NCBI GenBank assembly: GCA_002099365.1
Contig: MSED01000006.1
Coordinates: 744,001-808,000, forward strand
Direction of reading: 5' to 3'
DNA: 64,000 bases
DNA from: Phialophora verrucosa
Taxonomy: Eukaryota > Ascomycota > Eurotiomycetes > Chaetothyriales > Herpotrichiellaceae
Positions 46,314-57,837 of the stretch are shown here, one piece after another. Numbering within the stretch: the stretch's first letter is position 1; every line of letters starts with the position of its first letter. Position numbers and translations under genes: made by a program. The notes below the pieces were generated by a model. It was given only the letters and a program-made list of their open reading frames with translations. It did no database searches and was not told the DNA's origin.

Positions 46314-49300
46314 ATGGATACTGACCTATCCCCCCGCTTGGATGAGCTTCAGTTGGCAGGCCCAGACATGCTCATTGATGGTTACGAGCAGTACAACCAC
46401 CAAGACAATGAGGTCGTCAACATCTCCCCCGATGATGCTTCAGAAGAACAGACAGAAGCCCTGCCGCGGGCCGATGATTGTATGTGCCATTCCGTCGTCA
46501 ATGCCCCTCCTCTTACCCGAGTCTCGGACTAACGTCACCTACAGTCGAGGCGATGAAACGCCACGTCCTCGTCGACCTCCCCGATACCGAAGCCGAAGCA
46601 GAAACATATCACACATGGCATATAGAAAAATGGCGGACACTGTCGAGGAGAGAGCATGGGCCTGTGTTCGAATGTGGCGGCCATCCCTGGAGGGTACTGT
46701 TCTTCCCGTATGGCAACCAGGTTGATTGTGCGTCCTTCTACCTGGAACACGGCTTCGAGAACGATCCCCCGCCGGACTGGTATGCGTGTGTTCAGTTTGC
46801 TCTCGTCCTATGGAACCCGAACGATCCCACACTTTACCGGACGCATACCGCCACCCACCGCTTCAATGCAAAAGAGGGCGACTGGGGCTTCACAAGATTT
46901 GTCGAGCTGAGGAAGGCCTTCCATCAGCCTTGGGAAGAAGGGTCAAGGCTTCTGGTCGAGAATGACGAAGCGAAACTGACCGCGTACGTCCGCATCATCA
47001 AAGACCCTACCGGTGTGTTATGGCACAACTTCGAAGGGTATGACTCCAAGAAGGAGACGGGCATGGTAGGCCTGAAGAATCAAGGTGCAACTTGCTACCT
47101 GAACTCGCTTCTTCAGTCCTTATATTTTACCAATTTGTTTCGCAAAGCCGTCTATCAAATTCCCACCGAGCACGAAGCCACCCGGAGTAACAGTGCATGG
47201 ACACTGCAGCGGTTATTCTACAGGTTGCAGAAGGACAAGTTTGCCGTCTCAACTAACGAGCTGACGGCGTCGTTTGGCTGGGACACTCGGCAGATCTTCG
47301 AGCAGCAAGATGTTCAGGAGTTATCCCGGATATTGATGGAAGTCCTGGAGAAGAAGATGAAGGGCACACCAGCAGAGAGGACATTGCCAGAGTTGTTTGT
47401 CGGTAAGACCAAAACATACATCTCTTGCATAAATGTCGACTTTGAGTCCTCACGGATAGAGGAATTCTGGGATATCCAACTGAACGTTCGAGGAAATAAG
47501 AATCTTCACGAGAGCTTCATGGACTACATCCAGGTTGAGACATTGGAGGGCGAGAACAAGTACGACGCCGGTCAGCCATATGGCCTTCAGGATGCCCGGA
47601 AAGGCGTTATCTTTGAGTCGTTCCCGCCTGTGTTACACCTACAGCTGAAGCGATTCGAATACGACATTAACCGAGACGCTATGATGAAGGTCAACGACAG
47701 ACACGAATTCCCGGAAGAATTTGATGCATCGCTTTACCTGTCTGATGAAGCTAAAGCTGCATCGACCGAGCCGTGGGACTACCAATTACATGGTGTGCTA
47801 GTACATAGCGGCGACTTCAACGCCGGCCATTACTACGCTTTCCTGAAGCCCGCCAAGGACGGTTTCTTTTACAAGTTCGACGATGATCGTGTAACACGAT
47901 CAACGATGAAGGAAGTGCTGGAAGAAAACTTTGGTGGAGAGTATGCTAATGTGGCAAATGGCGGGCTCGGCCAACGGCAGCCATACATGCGCGGGTACTC
48001 CACGAAGCGTTCCATGAATGCCTACATGCTGGTCTACATCCGCAAGAGCAGGCTAGATGAGGTGCTCCTTGATGTTACCGAATCCGACATCCCTTCTCAC
48101 ATTGAAGGAAGAATTTCTGAGGAGCAGGCCGAACTTGCGCGGAAGAAGAAAGAGCGAGAGGAAGCCCACCTTTATATGAATATTGGGCTGATTACAGAAC
48201 GAACTTTCCAAGCTCATCATGGTTTTGACTTGACGAGCTACGACCTTGAACAATCAGATCCGGCCAGCGCTCAAATCCATCGACTATTGCGAACCACCAA
48301 GGTGGGGGACTTTGCTAACACAATTGCTAAGGAGCTTGGACTAGGACCGGACCAAGTCAGATTCTGGGTCATGGTTGGCCGACAGAACAAGACAAACCGA
48401 CCCGATCAACCCATTCGTGATGTCGATATCACCATGGAGGAAGCCATGAACAAGTACGGCTCAAGAGGCCGGCCGTTTTATCTGTGGGCGGAAAATGGAC
48501 AAAAGGGCGACGACGGCAAAGTTTCATGGCCGGATACTACACAAGCTGCGGGTGGCAATGCTCCAATTCTGGTGTTCCTCAAGTATTTCGACGTCAAGGC
48601 CCAGTCATTGTCCGGCATCGGTCATGTCTATGTCAAGAAACTTGACAAGGTACAAGAGATCGCACCTCAGATTAACAAACTGATGCAGTGGGATCCAAAT
48701 ACGCCAATTCTCTTGTTCGAAGAGATCAAATTCTCGATGATCGAAGCCATGAAGCCAAAGCAGACTTTCCAGCAATCCGAAATCCAAGACGGCGACATCA
48801 TCTGTTTCCAACAAAACATCCCTGACCTGGATCCAGCCACAACCACATATACCGACGCCCGTCAGTACTATGACTACCTGCTCAATAGGATACCAGTTAG
48901 CTTCTATCCCAAACCCGGCACTGAAGGAGATTCGTTTGTATTATCTCTCAGCAAGAAGATGACTTACGACCAATTCTCTCAGAAGGTGGGGGAATATCTC
49001 AAAGTCGATCCGACGCACATTCGCTTTGCCACCATCAGCGCTACCAACAACAAGATAAAGATGTGGCTCAAACGTGGAATGAATTATAACTTGCAGCAAA
49101 TCCTACAGTCTCAGTTCAGCTCCTATGGTGGGTATGCCACGCATCGCGGCGACGCGCTGTACTTTGAGGTCCTGGAAACAAGTCTTGCCGATTATGAGAC
49201 AAAGAAAATCATGAAAGTGATCTGGCTCAGTGACGGCATCAGCAAAGAGGCAAGTCTTTTGTCCATCTTACCCGAGGTAGCACTACTAACGGGGCGCAGG

Positions 49301-49854
49301 AACCTCTGGAAATTCTCGTCGCCAAGAACGGCATTATCGGTGACTTGATCGCCGGCATTGCCAAAAAGCTGAGTTTGGACGAGCAGACAGCCCGGAACGT
49401 GCGCGTCTTGGAAGTCCACGGCGGCAAGATTCACAAGGAGTTGATAGAGGATTTTAACGTCGTTGGTGTCAATGAGTTTACCACATTGTACGCCGAGAGG
49501 ATTCCCGATGAAGAATTGAACGCCTCGGAGGATGATCGATTCATTTACTGTTATCACTTCGACAAGGAAGCCAACAAGCCACATGGTGTTCCCTTCAAAT
49601 TCCTGCTGAAACCAGGCGAGCCGCTGAAAGAGACGAAGGAACGAATCAGCAAGCGAACCGGTATCAAGGGCAAACTTCTGCAACAGATCAAGTTCGCCCT
49701 GGTGTCGAGAGCCCCATATGGCAAACCGAGATACATGGAAGATGATGATGTGATCTCTGATCTCATTCAGGATGGTGACGACATGCTCGGTTTGGATCAC
49801 GTCAACAAGGCACGCAATTTCTGGGGACGAGCGGAAGGAATGTTCATTCGGTAG
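46314..49854 (+). CDS. ubp15: ubiquitin-specific protease Ubp15/USP7 type
   Basis: Deubiquitinase of 1141 residues, the fungal counterpart of human USP7 (1102) and yeast Ubp15 (1230). Exons are 46314-46479, 46545-49249 and 49300-49854. An N-terminal MATH/TRAF-like domain (about 66-210: TWHIEKWRTLSRREHGPVF) recruits substrates. The USP core follows with Cys239 (LKNQGATCYLNSLLQSLY), His484 (SGDFNAGHYYAFL) and Asp501-502 (YKFDDDRV). The second half holds tandem ubiquitin-like domains (DPNTPILLFEEIKFSM; GDIICFQQNI), which activate USP7-type enzymes. The first intron is ordinary (GTATGT...TACAG); the second is a 50-base GC-AG intron (GCAAGT...GCGCAG, branch CACTACTAAC), and splicing there joins SKE to EPLEILVAKNG in phase. 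Roles in cell-cycle and peroxisomal protein turnover are known for Ubp15 in yeast. Confidence 0.95.
49250..49299 (+). other. GC-AG intron in the Ubp15 gene
   Basis: The exon ends AAAGAG and the intron begins GCAAGT, ending GGGCGCAG, with a perfect CTACTAAC branch site 9-16 bases before the acceptor. No GT donor in range keeps the frame and a usable length: the GT inside it would leave only about 25 bases. GC donors with otherwise strong consensus are a known minor class. Confidence 0.8.
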
Positions 49855-50533
49855 ATCCGGCAAACGCGAACATGGACATCTCCATCGACATATTCTTACA
49901 ACTGTTGCCACCGTCAACAAGAATCAGAGCAGCTCTCACGCATCGTTCCTGCCAACCGGTCGTCACCCAGTCCGGCGAACAGTCTTCCGCCGATCCCAGC
50001 CGGACGTATCACAAGTGGCGGACGGGTTCAACAGATGCAGGTAGGCTTTTCAAGAGGGCAAGCGCTTTCATGTTCATACCGATAGCGTCTCTAAACATAT
50101 CAGCCGACTATCGCCGATGACAATGGAAGGGGTGGGATATACGCTTGTGGTGGAGAGCGCTCCGAGTGTCGGGTAGCATTGGACTGTTGAGGACAAGGCA
50201 GGGAGGCTGCTTGTTGCGAGAATCGGCGAACAGGTCTGCAGTGCGCACTGCCTTCGGCTTGTACACCATGAAACCATAACCAACAGACTTAGAGACGAGA
50301 CGAGATCATGCTTTACGTCATTATGAGAAACTACTGTAAGGACGACTGCATGAACCCGTCGATATACCATCTTTGGAGTTTGAATGGCTTATCCTTGACC
50401 GACTTGCCATGTGAGAAATCTCAGTTGTGCGCGTCGTTAGTATAGGCATGCATGCATATTGTATGTGTGCTTGAGCATACTGCCTTTCAAATCCGCGACG
50501 TGCAAGGTGCAGTAGTCATTGACGAGGGAGAAA
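49855..50533. other. intergenic, convergent 3' regions
   Basis: 679 bases between the stop of Ubp15 (+) and the stop of the NRPS-like gene (-). A short ATGC-repeat patch (catgcatgcatatt) lies near 50450. No gene is seen. Confidence 0.4.
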
Positions 50534-53500
50534 TCAGATATTCTCCTTGATCCATCTCCACAACTGGAGGACATACTCCCTAGTCACCGTACCCTCACAG
50601 CCACGAAGCAACGGCATCTGCTCGTACGTCCTGGCCATTTCATACCGCGGTGCTGTTGTCGTCGTTGTTGCCGTTGTCGTTGCTGTCTGCTCGAGGCTGT
50701 CCGGCCGATTACCATTGCCATTGCTATCGTCCATTTCGAGTCGACCGCCTGCGGCGTCGGCATTCATCTTCAAAGCATACGCCCCCTTCCAGAAGGGCAA
50801 TAACTTCAAGCTGGGATGCTTGCGCTCCCTGTCGTCGCGACTCTCGTGGAGGGCTTCGAGACGCGAGAGCCACGACTCGACGCTAACGGTTTGGAACGTC
50901 TCGTGTCGGGACAGCCAGGTTAGGAGATCGCGAGACCAGGTTATGGCGCGGGAGGGGTTGAGGACGTGGTAGACCGGCATGCCGCGTTGGGATGCTTCGA
51001 CGTGGACTGTGGTAGCGGAGTTGAGAGAACATTCGATTCCACTGGTGATTTCTCTCTCGTGGACGTCTTCCCCGATAATGTTATCGACGCCACCCCCGAT
51101 GATGTCCTCGACAAACGCTCTCGCGGCAATGTCGACAGGCAACCACTCGAGCACTTCCCCGTCTTGAAAACCCTGTGCTTTCCTCGCGCCGTCCAAATCA
51201 GGGAGCACGCCCGTGGCTTTCGCACTGGCCAGCATGAGAGGGTAGGCTTCACTAGCAGACCAGACACCGGAGTCCTGTGCGCCGCTTAACTGGCCGACCC
51301 GCGCGACGGAGATGCGGCCTCTCAGCCGCGTGACGGCGTGGGCGTGCCAGCAGATCCGTTCGGCCACCCACTTGGAGCGCGCGTAGCCTGTCGGACCGGC
51401 CACGGAGGTGTCTTTGTCATCGGACAAGGCTCGTTCCGGTACGACTTTGCCGGCGTAGTTCGACACGGCCGCGACGCTGGAGCAGAATATCACCCTCGGC
51501 GGGCAGTTCTGGCAGCCGGATCCCTGTTTCGCAGGTCTCGGTGGCGACGATAAAGCAAAGTCGATCAGATTCTTCAGTCCGGCTAGGTGCGTCGGTGCGA
51601 ACGATCGGAGTGGCTGCAGGAAGTTGACACTCCATGCTAGATGGACGATCACGTCGACAGACTCGCCCAATGCCGTGTACTCGGCGTGTGAGAGGCCGAG
51701 GCGCGCATCCGACAGTTTACAGTTGTAGATCTGGACTTTCGTGTCGAAGTCAGGTGGGATGGGGAGTGAGCGGGAAGAGAGAGCGCCCAACACGCGATCG
51801 CGCCGTGCTGATGGCGTGGCGGCCCGGACGAGGAGGTGGATTCTTGATATTTGCGCGTCGGAGACGAGGCGCCAGAGGATGTGCGCCCCGAGGGATCCAG
51901 TCGGGCCTGTGAGCAGGACTTGTGTCCCGGTGGCGTCTCGTAGAAATGGCAGCTGCCCTGCGGAGGGGGATGTACTGGTAGAACAAACATGGCGAGGATG
52001 AGGATCGTTGAAAACGCTATACTCTCTAGCTAGATCGAGCATGAGGCAGGCCTGTTCCTGTTCATCCTCTTCCCGGGTGTTGAGGCAGCTGGCTTGTCCA
52101 CCGGAACGGACACGGAGCACGAGATCAGCGAGCCGTGATACTGTCCCAGCGTCTTGAACGATCGTCTGCGGTAAGGTCGAGGTTCTTGGAATAAGGCCCA
52201 ACAGGGCGTGGCGTATGCGTATGGCCGCAACGGAATCGATGCCGTAGCTGAACAGGTCCGTCTGATCCGCCAATCCGGCACCCTTGTTGTCCTCACGATT
52301 CCCCGTCTCGCCTTCAACCCTCATGACAACATCGCGGATTGTTGTCAAGACGTCGGCGTCAGAAATATCAGTACTGCAAGAATGTGCCCCACCTGAGGCC
52401 ATGTTCTCGTAAGCAGCGTTGATCTCGTCGCTGAATCGCTCTTCAGCCTTGTTGCGCAAGATCGTGCCTTTGCTGCTCTTCTCGAGCCCTTGGTCCAGGC
52501 AAGGCATCGCAACGAGCATGCTTCGAGGTATTCTCGCGTGGGATTGGCTCTGCCGATTCAGCTTCTCGACTAGCGTGGCGACCTCGTCGATGAAATCCTC
52601 GTCGCTCACGGACGCCACGGGATCTCGTGAACGAAAGAGCAAAGCACCGGGATATGGTTTCCCGGTGCCGAATATCAAGACGTCCTCGACCAGCGAAGAA
52701 GCCGACGCTCGAAGAGAATCCTCAAGTGGCGCCGGGTCGAATTTCTTCCCCGTAATGAGCGTCAATTGAGAATCCGCACGGGAATGATAACGCCACGCGT
52801 GCGGGATCGAGGGATGAGGAGCGAATAGGTCGGCGGTGGCGTATGAGCCGTCGTCACGATTGCGCTTCGCCATATGAGGCCAGCCAGGTTGGATCACCAG
52901 CTCGGAGAGCCCATCTTCGCGGGGCTCAAAGCGAAGATGATGGTCGTCCCGTGTGGCGGGAGAAGACGAGGATCTGAGGTACTCCCACTGCTTGTCCGTC
53001 GCGTACTCTCGATGCGACGACATGAGGAAGCCGCACTCGGCGCTGCCGAACCGCGATATGAGGTTCACGTTGTTCTGTACCAGGTTGTCCCCCACTTCGG
53101 TGGGCAACGCAGCACCTCCGACACCAGCGATGTCCATCTGCTGAAGATGCTTCAGACCGTCCTTATCTTCCGCCATCATCTGCAGGACGTAGGGGACTGA
53201 GGAGAAGTATCTGACCTCGGGAATGCCGATGGACCCATCATGTGCTGAAGTTGCTGCTGCTGCTGCTGCAACGTCCAGACATTTGCACACGTTGGCGGTT
53301 GTGATGGGCAGCTCTTTCCCGGGGAAGAGCCATATCAGCGCATCGCTTGACCATGCCCGAAACAGGTCGGCCACTCCGCCGTGATAAAGGGGTGTTGTGG
53401 TGAACGAGGCCTTGCTCCTCCCATTTAATGTGGGTAGCACCCCGACTGCTGCTCTGTGCGATTGCGGAATGGGCTTCGGCACGCCCGTCGACGTGCCGGA

Positions 53501-54097
53501 TGTGTGATGTAGATATGCGACATCGGTTTCCTGCACCGTGGCCGGAGGGGCGTCTACACTAGTAGACGCACACTTGGTCACTTCGAAGATATCCTCTCCC
53601 ACGGCGAAGGGTGAGAGAAGAGTAGTCAAGGGGTCGCTCCCCAGCTTGGATACCTCCGACGCGAGATCTTTGTATCCTGCATCGTAGATAAGATCCTTCA
53701 CACCACATGCTTTGCAAAGCTGGGTCACTGCAGAGGGTGAGCATTGTGGTGCAATTAGAAGCGCCGGGTGTCCCAGCCAAATGAGTGCCAGCCATGTGAA
53801 GAGGAAATCTGCCGAACTCGGACAAAGCAGGGCTACTGTCTGGCCCTTGTCCGCGGCAAGGACTTTCGACAAGCGATTGGCGACGATGACAATCCCTCGA
53901 TGGACATCCTCGAACGTGAAGACACGTGCTTCCCACCTGTGTGAGGGTGTCTCGCTCAAGTCGTAGAAGCCCACGGCTGGCACTTGAGGAATGGAGCGAG
54001 CCTTGTGCTCGATGAATTCGTTGACGGTGTTGTAGGACTTGCCGCTCTGATGGTGCACAGCCTGGCCCAGCGTGCATGTGAAGTAGGTGGTGTCCAT
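50534..54097 (-). CDS. NRPS-like carboxylate reductase (adenylation-carrier-reductase)
   Basis: Single-exon enzyme of 1187 residues with A-T-R layout. It should activate a carboxylic acid as AMP ester, load it on the carrier arm and reduce it with NADPH to an aldehyde or alcohol. The adenylation domain shows HHTSGTSTGVPKP (197-209), RFGSAECG (349-356) and YATADLF (419-425). The carrier attachment Ser is 622 (DLFSYGIDSVAAIRI). The reductase domain has GPTGSLG (731-737), the catalytic pair Tyr905 and Lys909 (GPTGYARSKW) and a YHVLNP substrate segment. Alanine runs (CLDVAAAAAATS) and a Thr-rich tail reflect trinucleotide repeats in the DNA. No condensation domain is present, so this is not a peptide synthetase. 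Fungal relatives include alpha-aminoadipate-reductase-like and aryl-acid-reducing enzymes; the substrate cannot be told by eye. Confidence 0.95.
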   Translation of the reverse strand: MDTTYFTCTLGQAVHHQSGKSYNTVNEFIEHKARSIPQVPAVGFYDLSETPSHRWEARVFTFEDVHRGIVIVANRLSKVLAADKGQTVALLCPSSADFLFTWLALIWLGHPALLIAPQCSPSAVTQLCKACGVKDLIYDAGYKDLASEVSKLGSDPLTTLLSPFAVGEDIFEVTKCASTSVDAPPATVQETDVAYLHHTSGTSTGVPKPIPQSHRAAVGVLPTLNGRSKASFTTTPLYHGGVADLFRAWSSDALIWLFPGKELPITTANVCKCLDVAAAAAATSAHDGSIGIPEVRYFSSVPYVLQMMAEDKDGLKHLQQMDIAGVGGAALPTEVGDNLVQNNVNLISRFGSAECGFLMSSHREYATDKQWEYLRSSSSPATRDDHHLRFEPREDGLSELVIQPGWPHMAKRNRDDGSYATADLFAPHPSIPHAWRYHSRADSQLTLITGKKFDPAPLEDSLRASASSLVEDVLIFGTGKPYPGALLFRSRDPVASVSDEDFIDEVATLVEKLNRQSQSHARIPRSMLVAMPCLDQGLEKSSKGTILRNKAEERFSDEINAAYENMASGGAHSCSTDISDADVLTTIRDVVMRVEGETGNREDNKGAGLADQTDLFSYGIDSVAAIRIRHALLGLIPRTSTLPQTIVQDAGTVSRLADLVLRVRSGGQASCLNTREEDEQEQACLMLDLAREYSVFNDPHPRHVCSTSTSPSAGQLPFLRDATGTQVLLTGPTGSLGAHILWRLVSDAQISRIHLLVRAATPSARRDRVLGALSSRSLPIPPDFDTKVQIYNCKLSDARLGLSHAEYTALGESVDVIVHLAWSVNFLQPLRSFAPTHLAGLKNLIDFALSSPPRPAKQGSGCQNCPPRVIFCSSVAAVSNYAGKVVPERALSDDKDTSVAGPTGYARSKWVAERICWHAHAVTRLRGRISVARVGQLSGAQDSGVWSASEAYPLMLASAKATGVLPDLDGARKAQGFQDGEVLEWLPVDIAARAFVEDIIGGGVDNIIGEDVHEREITSGIECSLNSATTVHVEASQRGMPVYHVLNPSRAITWSRDLLTWLSRHETFQTVSVESWLSRLEALHESRDDRERKHPSLKLLPFWKGAYALKMNADAAGGRLEMDDSNGNGNRPDSLEQTATTTATTTTTAPRYEMARTYEQMPLLRGCEGTVTREYVLQLWRWIKENI

Positions 54098-54791
54098 CGT
54101 GAACCGTGGTCGAGGAGAAGCCTCAAGGATCTCGCCTGATCGCTGAGCCCTTGGTTATGCAAATTCACTTGTATGTAGTGTATCGTACAGGGGCATTATT
54201 CGAAGGCCCAGGTCTCTGACATCATGACTGGCTCCACCCCCTGGCACCCGGGCTGGTGTCCCTGCAACGCAGCATAGTTTGGTTCCGAACTAGGCTCGAC
54301 AACATACGGCACAACCGCTGCATGGGTTACGCTCAGTTCCGGCATCTGGCTGAGCAGCCCAAGGTATACGTACTCCGCTGGGCGAAGAAGACGCTGAGGA
54401 CGCTGAGGACGCTGGGATCGCGAGCTAAAGTATGACCGAGGAGTTTATTTGGCGCCTGTGGCGTCCCTAATCTGGATTGGGGATGGACACCATCCCCGCA
54501 AGGCTCGGGGAGTTAGGGAGAACATTTGTCTCTCTCGACATGAGATGTTAGGTCCTCTCTGTCCCTTTTCCGCCCCCGCGGGGGGGGGGGGGGGGTTGAA
54601 GATGCTTTCATTTCCCAATTCCTCATGCATGAGGCGGCGGAAATCCGCCCTCATCACCGATTGCCATGGCCACGCACTTTCAGGGCGGCGAGAAGGGCAT
54701 CGCAGTCAACCCTTCTCCCCGCGGATAACGGATCTGATGGATGCCCTGCACAAGCTCGACAAAGTACAGACAATATAAGGACCTGTTCTGA
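54098..54791. other. intergenic with short repeats
   Basis: Upstream region of the NRPS-like gene and 3' region of the kinase gene on its right, both leftward. It contains a tandem 9-base repeat (gacgctgag, 2-3 copies near 54388-54412) and a run of 16 G at 54580-54595. No gene is seen. Confidence 0.45.
54580..54595 (+). repeat. G homopolymer (16 bases)
   Basis: Sixteen consecutive G after cgcccccgc. It sits in non-coding sequence between two leftward genes, and an adjacent C run could pair with it. Length is likely to vary or to be a sequencing artefact. Confidence 0.9.
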
Positions 54792-57145
54792 TCAGGAAGT
54801 GAAACTTCGTGGAATCGGCGACCACTGCTCATGGACTTCGGACTGCGAGACATCATCGCTGCCTGCATTCCCCGCGACAGCTGGTGCTGACGGAGTACTC
54901 TGAGCTTGCTCGAGTCCTGTTTCAGCCCGTCCCTGGAGCTCATGAAGCTTGTCGCAGAGGGTCTGGACTTTCGGCCGTTGCGTGTGGTCGATCTTGAAGC
55001 AAGATCTCACCAGGATCAACAACTCGGCCAACAAGGCTTTGACCGAGTCTTTATCTGTGTCGATCTCGGCTTGCAACCGTGTGAAATAGTCTACAACGGC
55101 CGGTGAAAGCTCCGCCTCCTGCCCCGGGACCTTGACCCAGAAGAAATCGTGACTAAATTCAGGCGTGCCGAAGGTTTTGTTTGACCGTGCGGCCTGAAAC
55201 ATGTCGAGATGATGGCTTGGGAGACAATACCATATCATCACTTCAAAGTAAACGCAAGCCATTGCCCAGATGTCGAATGGCCGTGAGCGCTTCTCTCTGT
55301 ATTCGGGGCCGTAGTATGACATAGTTCCGTGGAGGTTGGAACTCGCCTGGCTCGGCTTGTTGGCGCCCCTGCTCATGGTATGAAAGCGGCCAGCTCCAAA
55401 GTCGCTCAGCTTGAAAACAGGATTCTGGTCTCCAAACTTTTCAGGGTCATCGTCCTCGAAATGTTCGAAAACCAAGACGTTCTCCGGCTTGATATCGTGG
55501 TGATAACCGTACTGCAGTTTGTTGGCTTCTTCATTCTCTTCCGTCGGCTTGTCCAGCTGATCCGGGAAATTGGCCGCCACTTCCCCCATCTCGTGGATGC
55601 ATCGAAGGCCGCTTGCGAGACCGTGGAGCTGTCTAAAGAGCCACGCAACCTCGTTCCCACTTTGTCCTGGAGGGTCGTACTCCCTCATATGGCTCCGAAG
55701 GTTTCTTTTGGCTCGAGGGTAGAGGATGTAGTGGCCGTCACCTTGGCTCCAACTCGTGATGTGCGTAACAAGGTGGGGATGCTGTTTGTGAAATAATCTT
55801 TCCAGCATGGAGAATTCTCGTCTGAAAGTAGGTGGAGGGTGACCCGTCGCTATGAACTTCTTGAGCGCGAAGGTTCGATCCGGATCCTGCCTCAGTGAAT
55901 TAGCAGCAGAGTTACTTCCATTGTCTTAGTCTCGGCACTCACTCCGGTTAGATCGTGATGAGAAGGCTCGATCTTGACGGCCGTCACTTTGCCAAAGCTG
56001 CCATTTCCGAGGACAGTCTCTGTCCTTCCAGAGGTGCCGTTCGGTGTGTTTGGTATAGGTGCGATGTTCAAGATGGGCATGATCTCATGACTATCCAGTA
56101 CATGCCTCTTGCCGTCTCGGCTTATCGTTCTCGCGAAGAAGGCGTTCAAGTGGACGTTCATATCTTGAATGCAGTTTTCATTCGGCCATTGGCAATCGAC
56201 CTGTACTTCGTCTGCTCTTGGAAGGTTGATGTCATTGTATCCGTGGTCCTGGATCCAGTGTAACACCGTCTCAATCGTGACCCGGCTGTAGAGGCAGGCA
56301 ATGAATAATATAGATGCTCCCTGGTTAACAATGTTCTTGCAGATCCGTTCCGAGTCGATGGCAGACCCATGACGCCTCTGCTTGAGGATGCCGCCGAGTA
56401 TATTCTGCGTTGTTAGCTGGTCTCGATGGACCCTGGGGAGGAAAGCTTGTCCTAACAGTTGGTCCCTTCGTAGGAGCCGCCTTATTTGAGGCAGAACCAT
56501 ATCTTGGTAATCCCAGGGAAACGATCCCGGCTGCTGTCTGATAGTGGAGAAATGCAGACGAAATTCTAATCGGAACGCCTCAAATGGGTACTTGTAAATG
56601 AAACCGCAGATGTTCTGGATGGCATGCAGTCGAAGATTCTCAGCGTCGTAGTCTTCGACGATGGAGTGGGGCCCTTCGTTCTTCTTCCCAATAACGCGGC
56701 AGGAGCCATAGGTACGATAGATTTTGATCCCAGGAAACTGGTCGCTTTTTCGAATCTGTTCTCTGTAGTCATCGAGGGACTGGATGATTCCTTCCGCCAG
56801 CTGCTCATATGACTCTTTGAGGTTCCATGTCCAGCCCACGATTTTTCGTGATTGATGGTCTTTGATCTTTGAACCTGCGTTGTGTTCGAAGCGAAGGCGA
56901 AGTACACACTGAGCTTCCCTTGGCGTGGGCAATATATCCTCGAGAAGTTCGTCGTTGCTTCGGGATATCTTCGAACGTTTTCTTCCTCCAGAAGGTGCGC
57001 TTGGTTGCAGCTTATATCCTTCCGGTTGCAGCTTTCCAGCATCTGGAGCTGTAGAGGCTGGTTGGGAGTGTGGGTCAGAAGCCTGCTGGATTTTTAAAGA
57101 AGGGGCTGCGTGTTGCATTTGACGGGCTGGAGATGGACCAGACAT
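54792..57145 (-). CDS. large fungal protein kinase with uncharacterised N-terminal domain
   Basis: 765-residue protein. Exons are 57145-55943 and 55886-54792; the 56-base intron (GTGAGT...GGCAG) falls between the Gly loop and the ATP-binding Lys and joins in phase. Residues 1-75 are disordered. About 80-370 form a domain I cannot name, with landmarks LRLRFEHNAGSKIKDHQSR, RLEFRLHFSTIR, QNILGGILKQRR and ILFIACLYSRVTIETVLHW, and a possible HET-like or death-adaptor function is only a guess. The kinase follows: LGNGSFGKV (379-387), Lys410 (FALKKF), catalytic Asp532 (YHHDIKPENVLVF) and DFG at 563-565 (LSDFGAGRF), so it appears active. The catalytic block closely resembles that of the HET-kinase at 32.4-34.6 kb (YGYH-H/N-DIKPEN-V/I-LVFEH). 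The short C-terminal tail is Ser/Ala-rich. Confidence 0.85.
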
Positions 57146-57837
57146 CTTAGTTCAGCCCAAGAGCTCGGCCGGTGCCAGACTACTCGCGGGGATTTAGTAT
57201 CTTCACGTACAGGAGTAAAGAATTGCGACAGCGTTGGTTTTGATACCTTGGCACGTTTTAACGGGACCTGGGAACTGGTCAAACAGACAAGGAACGAGAT
57301 TGGAGACGACGCTGTCCACTGGATAACGCTATTAGCATCTCTGCCACACTCTCCAAGAGGGCGAGCTTACCAAAATCGTGTGTTCTGGCTCCAAGGTAGC
57401 GTTGTAAATAGAGGAGAGACGCCAGGAGACGTTCAATACAGGCAAAGGAGGCCAGAGTGGACGGAAGACTTAAACATCGGTCAATGGTAGGCGCATATAG
57501 CTCAGAGCGTAGATCTCGATCATTAATTCCTCGAATGCTGTGTTACTCAAAGTAGCCCCACCAATCTGTGCTTTCATCAGGTTAGAGCCCAAGGCAAACC
57601 GGTAAAGCAGTAAAAGGCAGCCAGGCGTCGCAACTAAGACGCCTGGCATAGCACACTCGAGGATGTTGCATGAACCCGCATTAGTGTGCATTAGTCGCCA
57701 CAATGCCTCGGACTAGGACAATCCGGGGCGGTATTCGAACAAGTGCTCAAGGAGGAGACAAGCATAGCTGGAGAAAACCCTGCCTTGCCAGCGCAGCAAG
57801 ATGCCTTCGAGAGCCTTATTCCAAGTACCGATCTGCA
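57146..57837. other. intergenic
   Basis: 692 bases that hold the promoter of the leftward kinase gene and the 3' region of the leftward CorA-like gene. Short open frames without domain. Confidence 0.35.
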
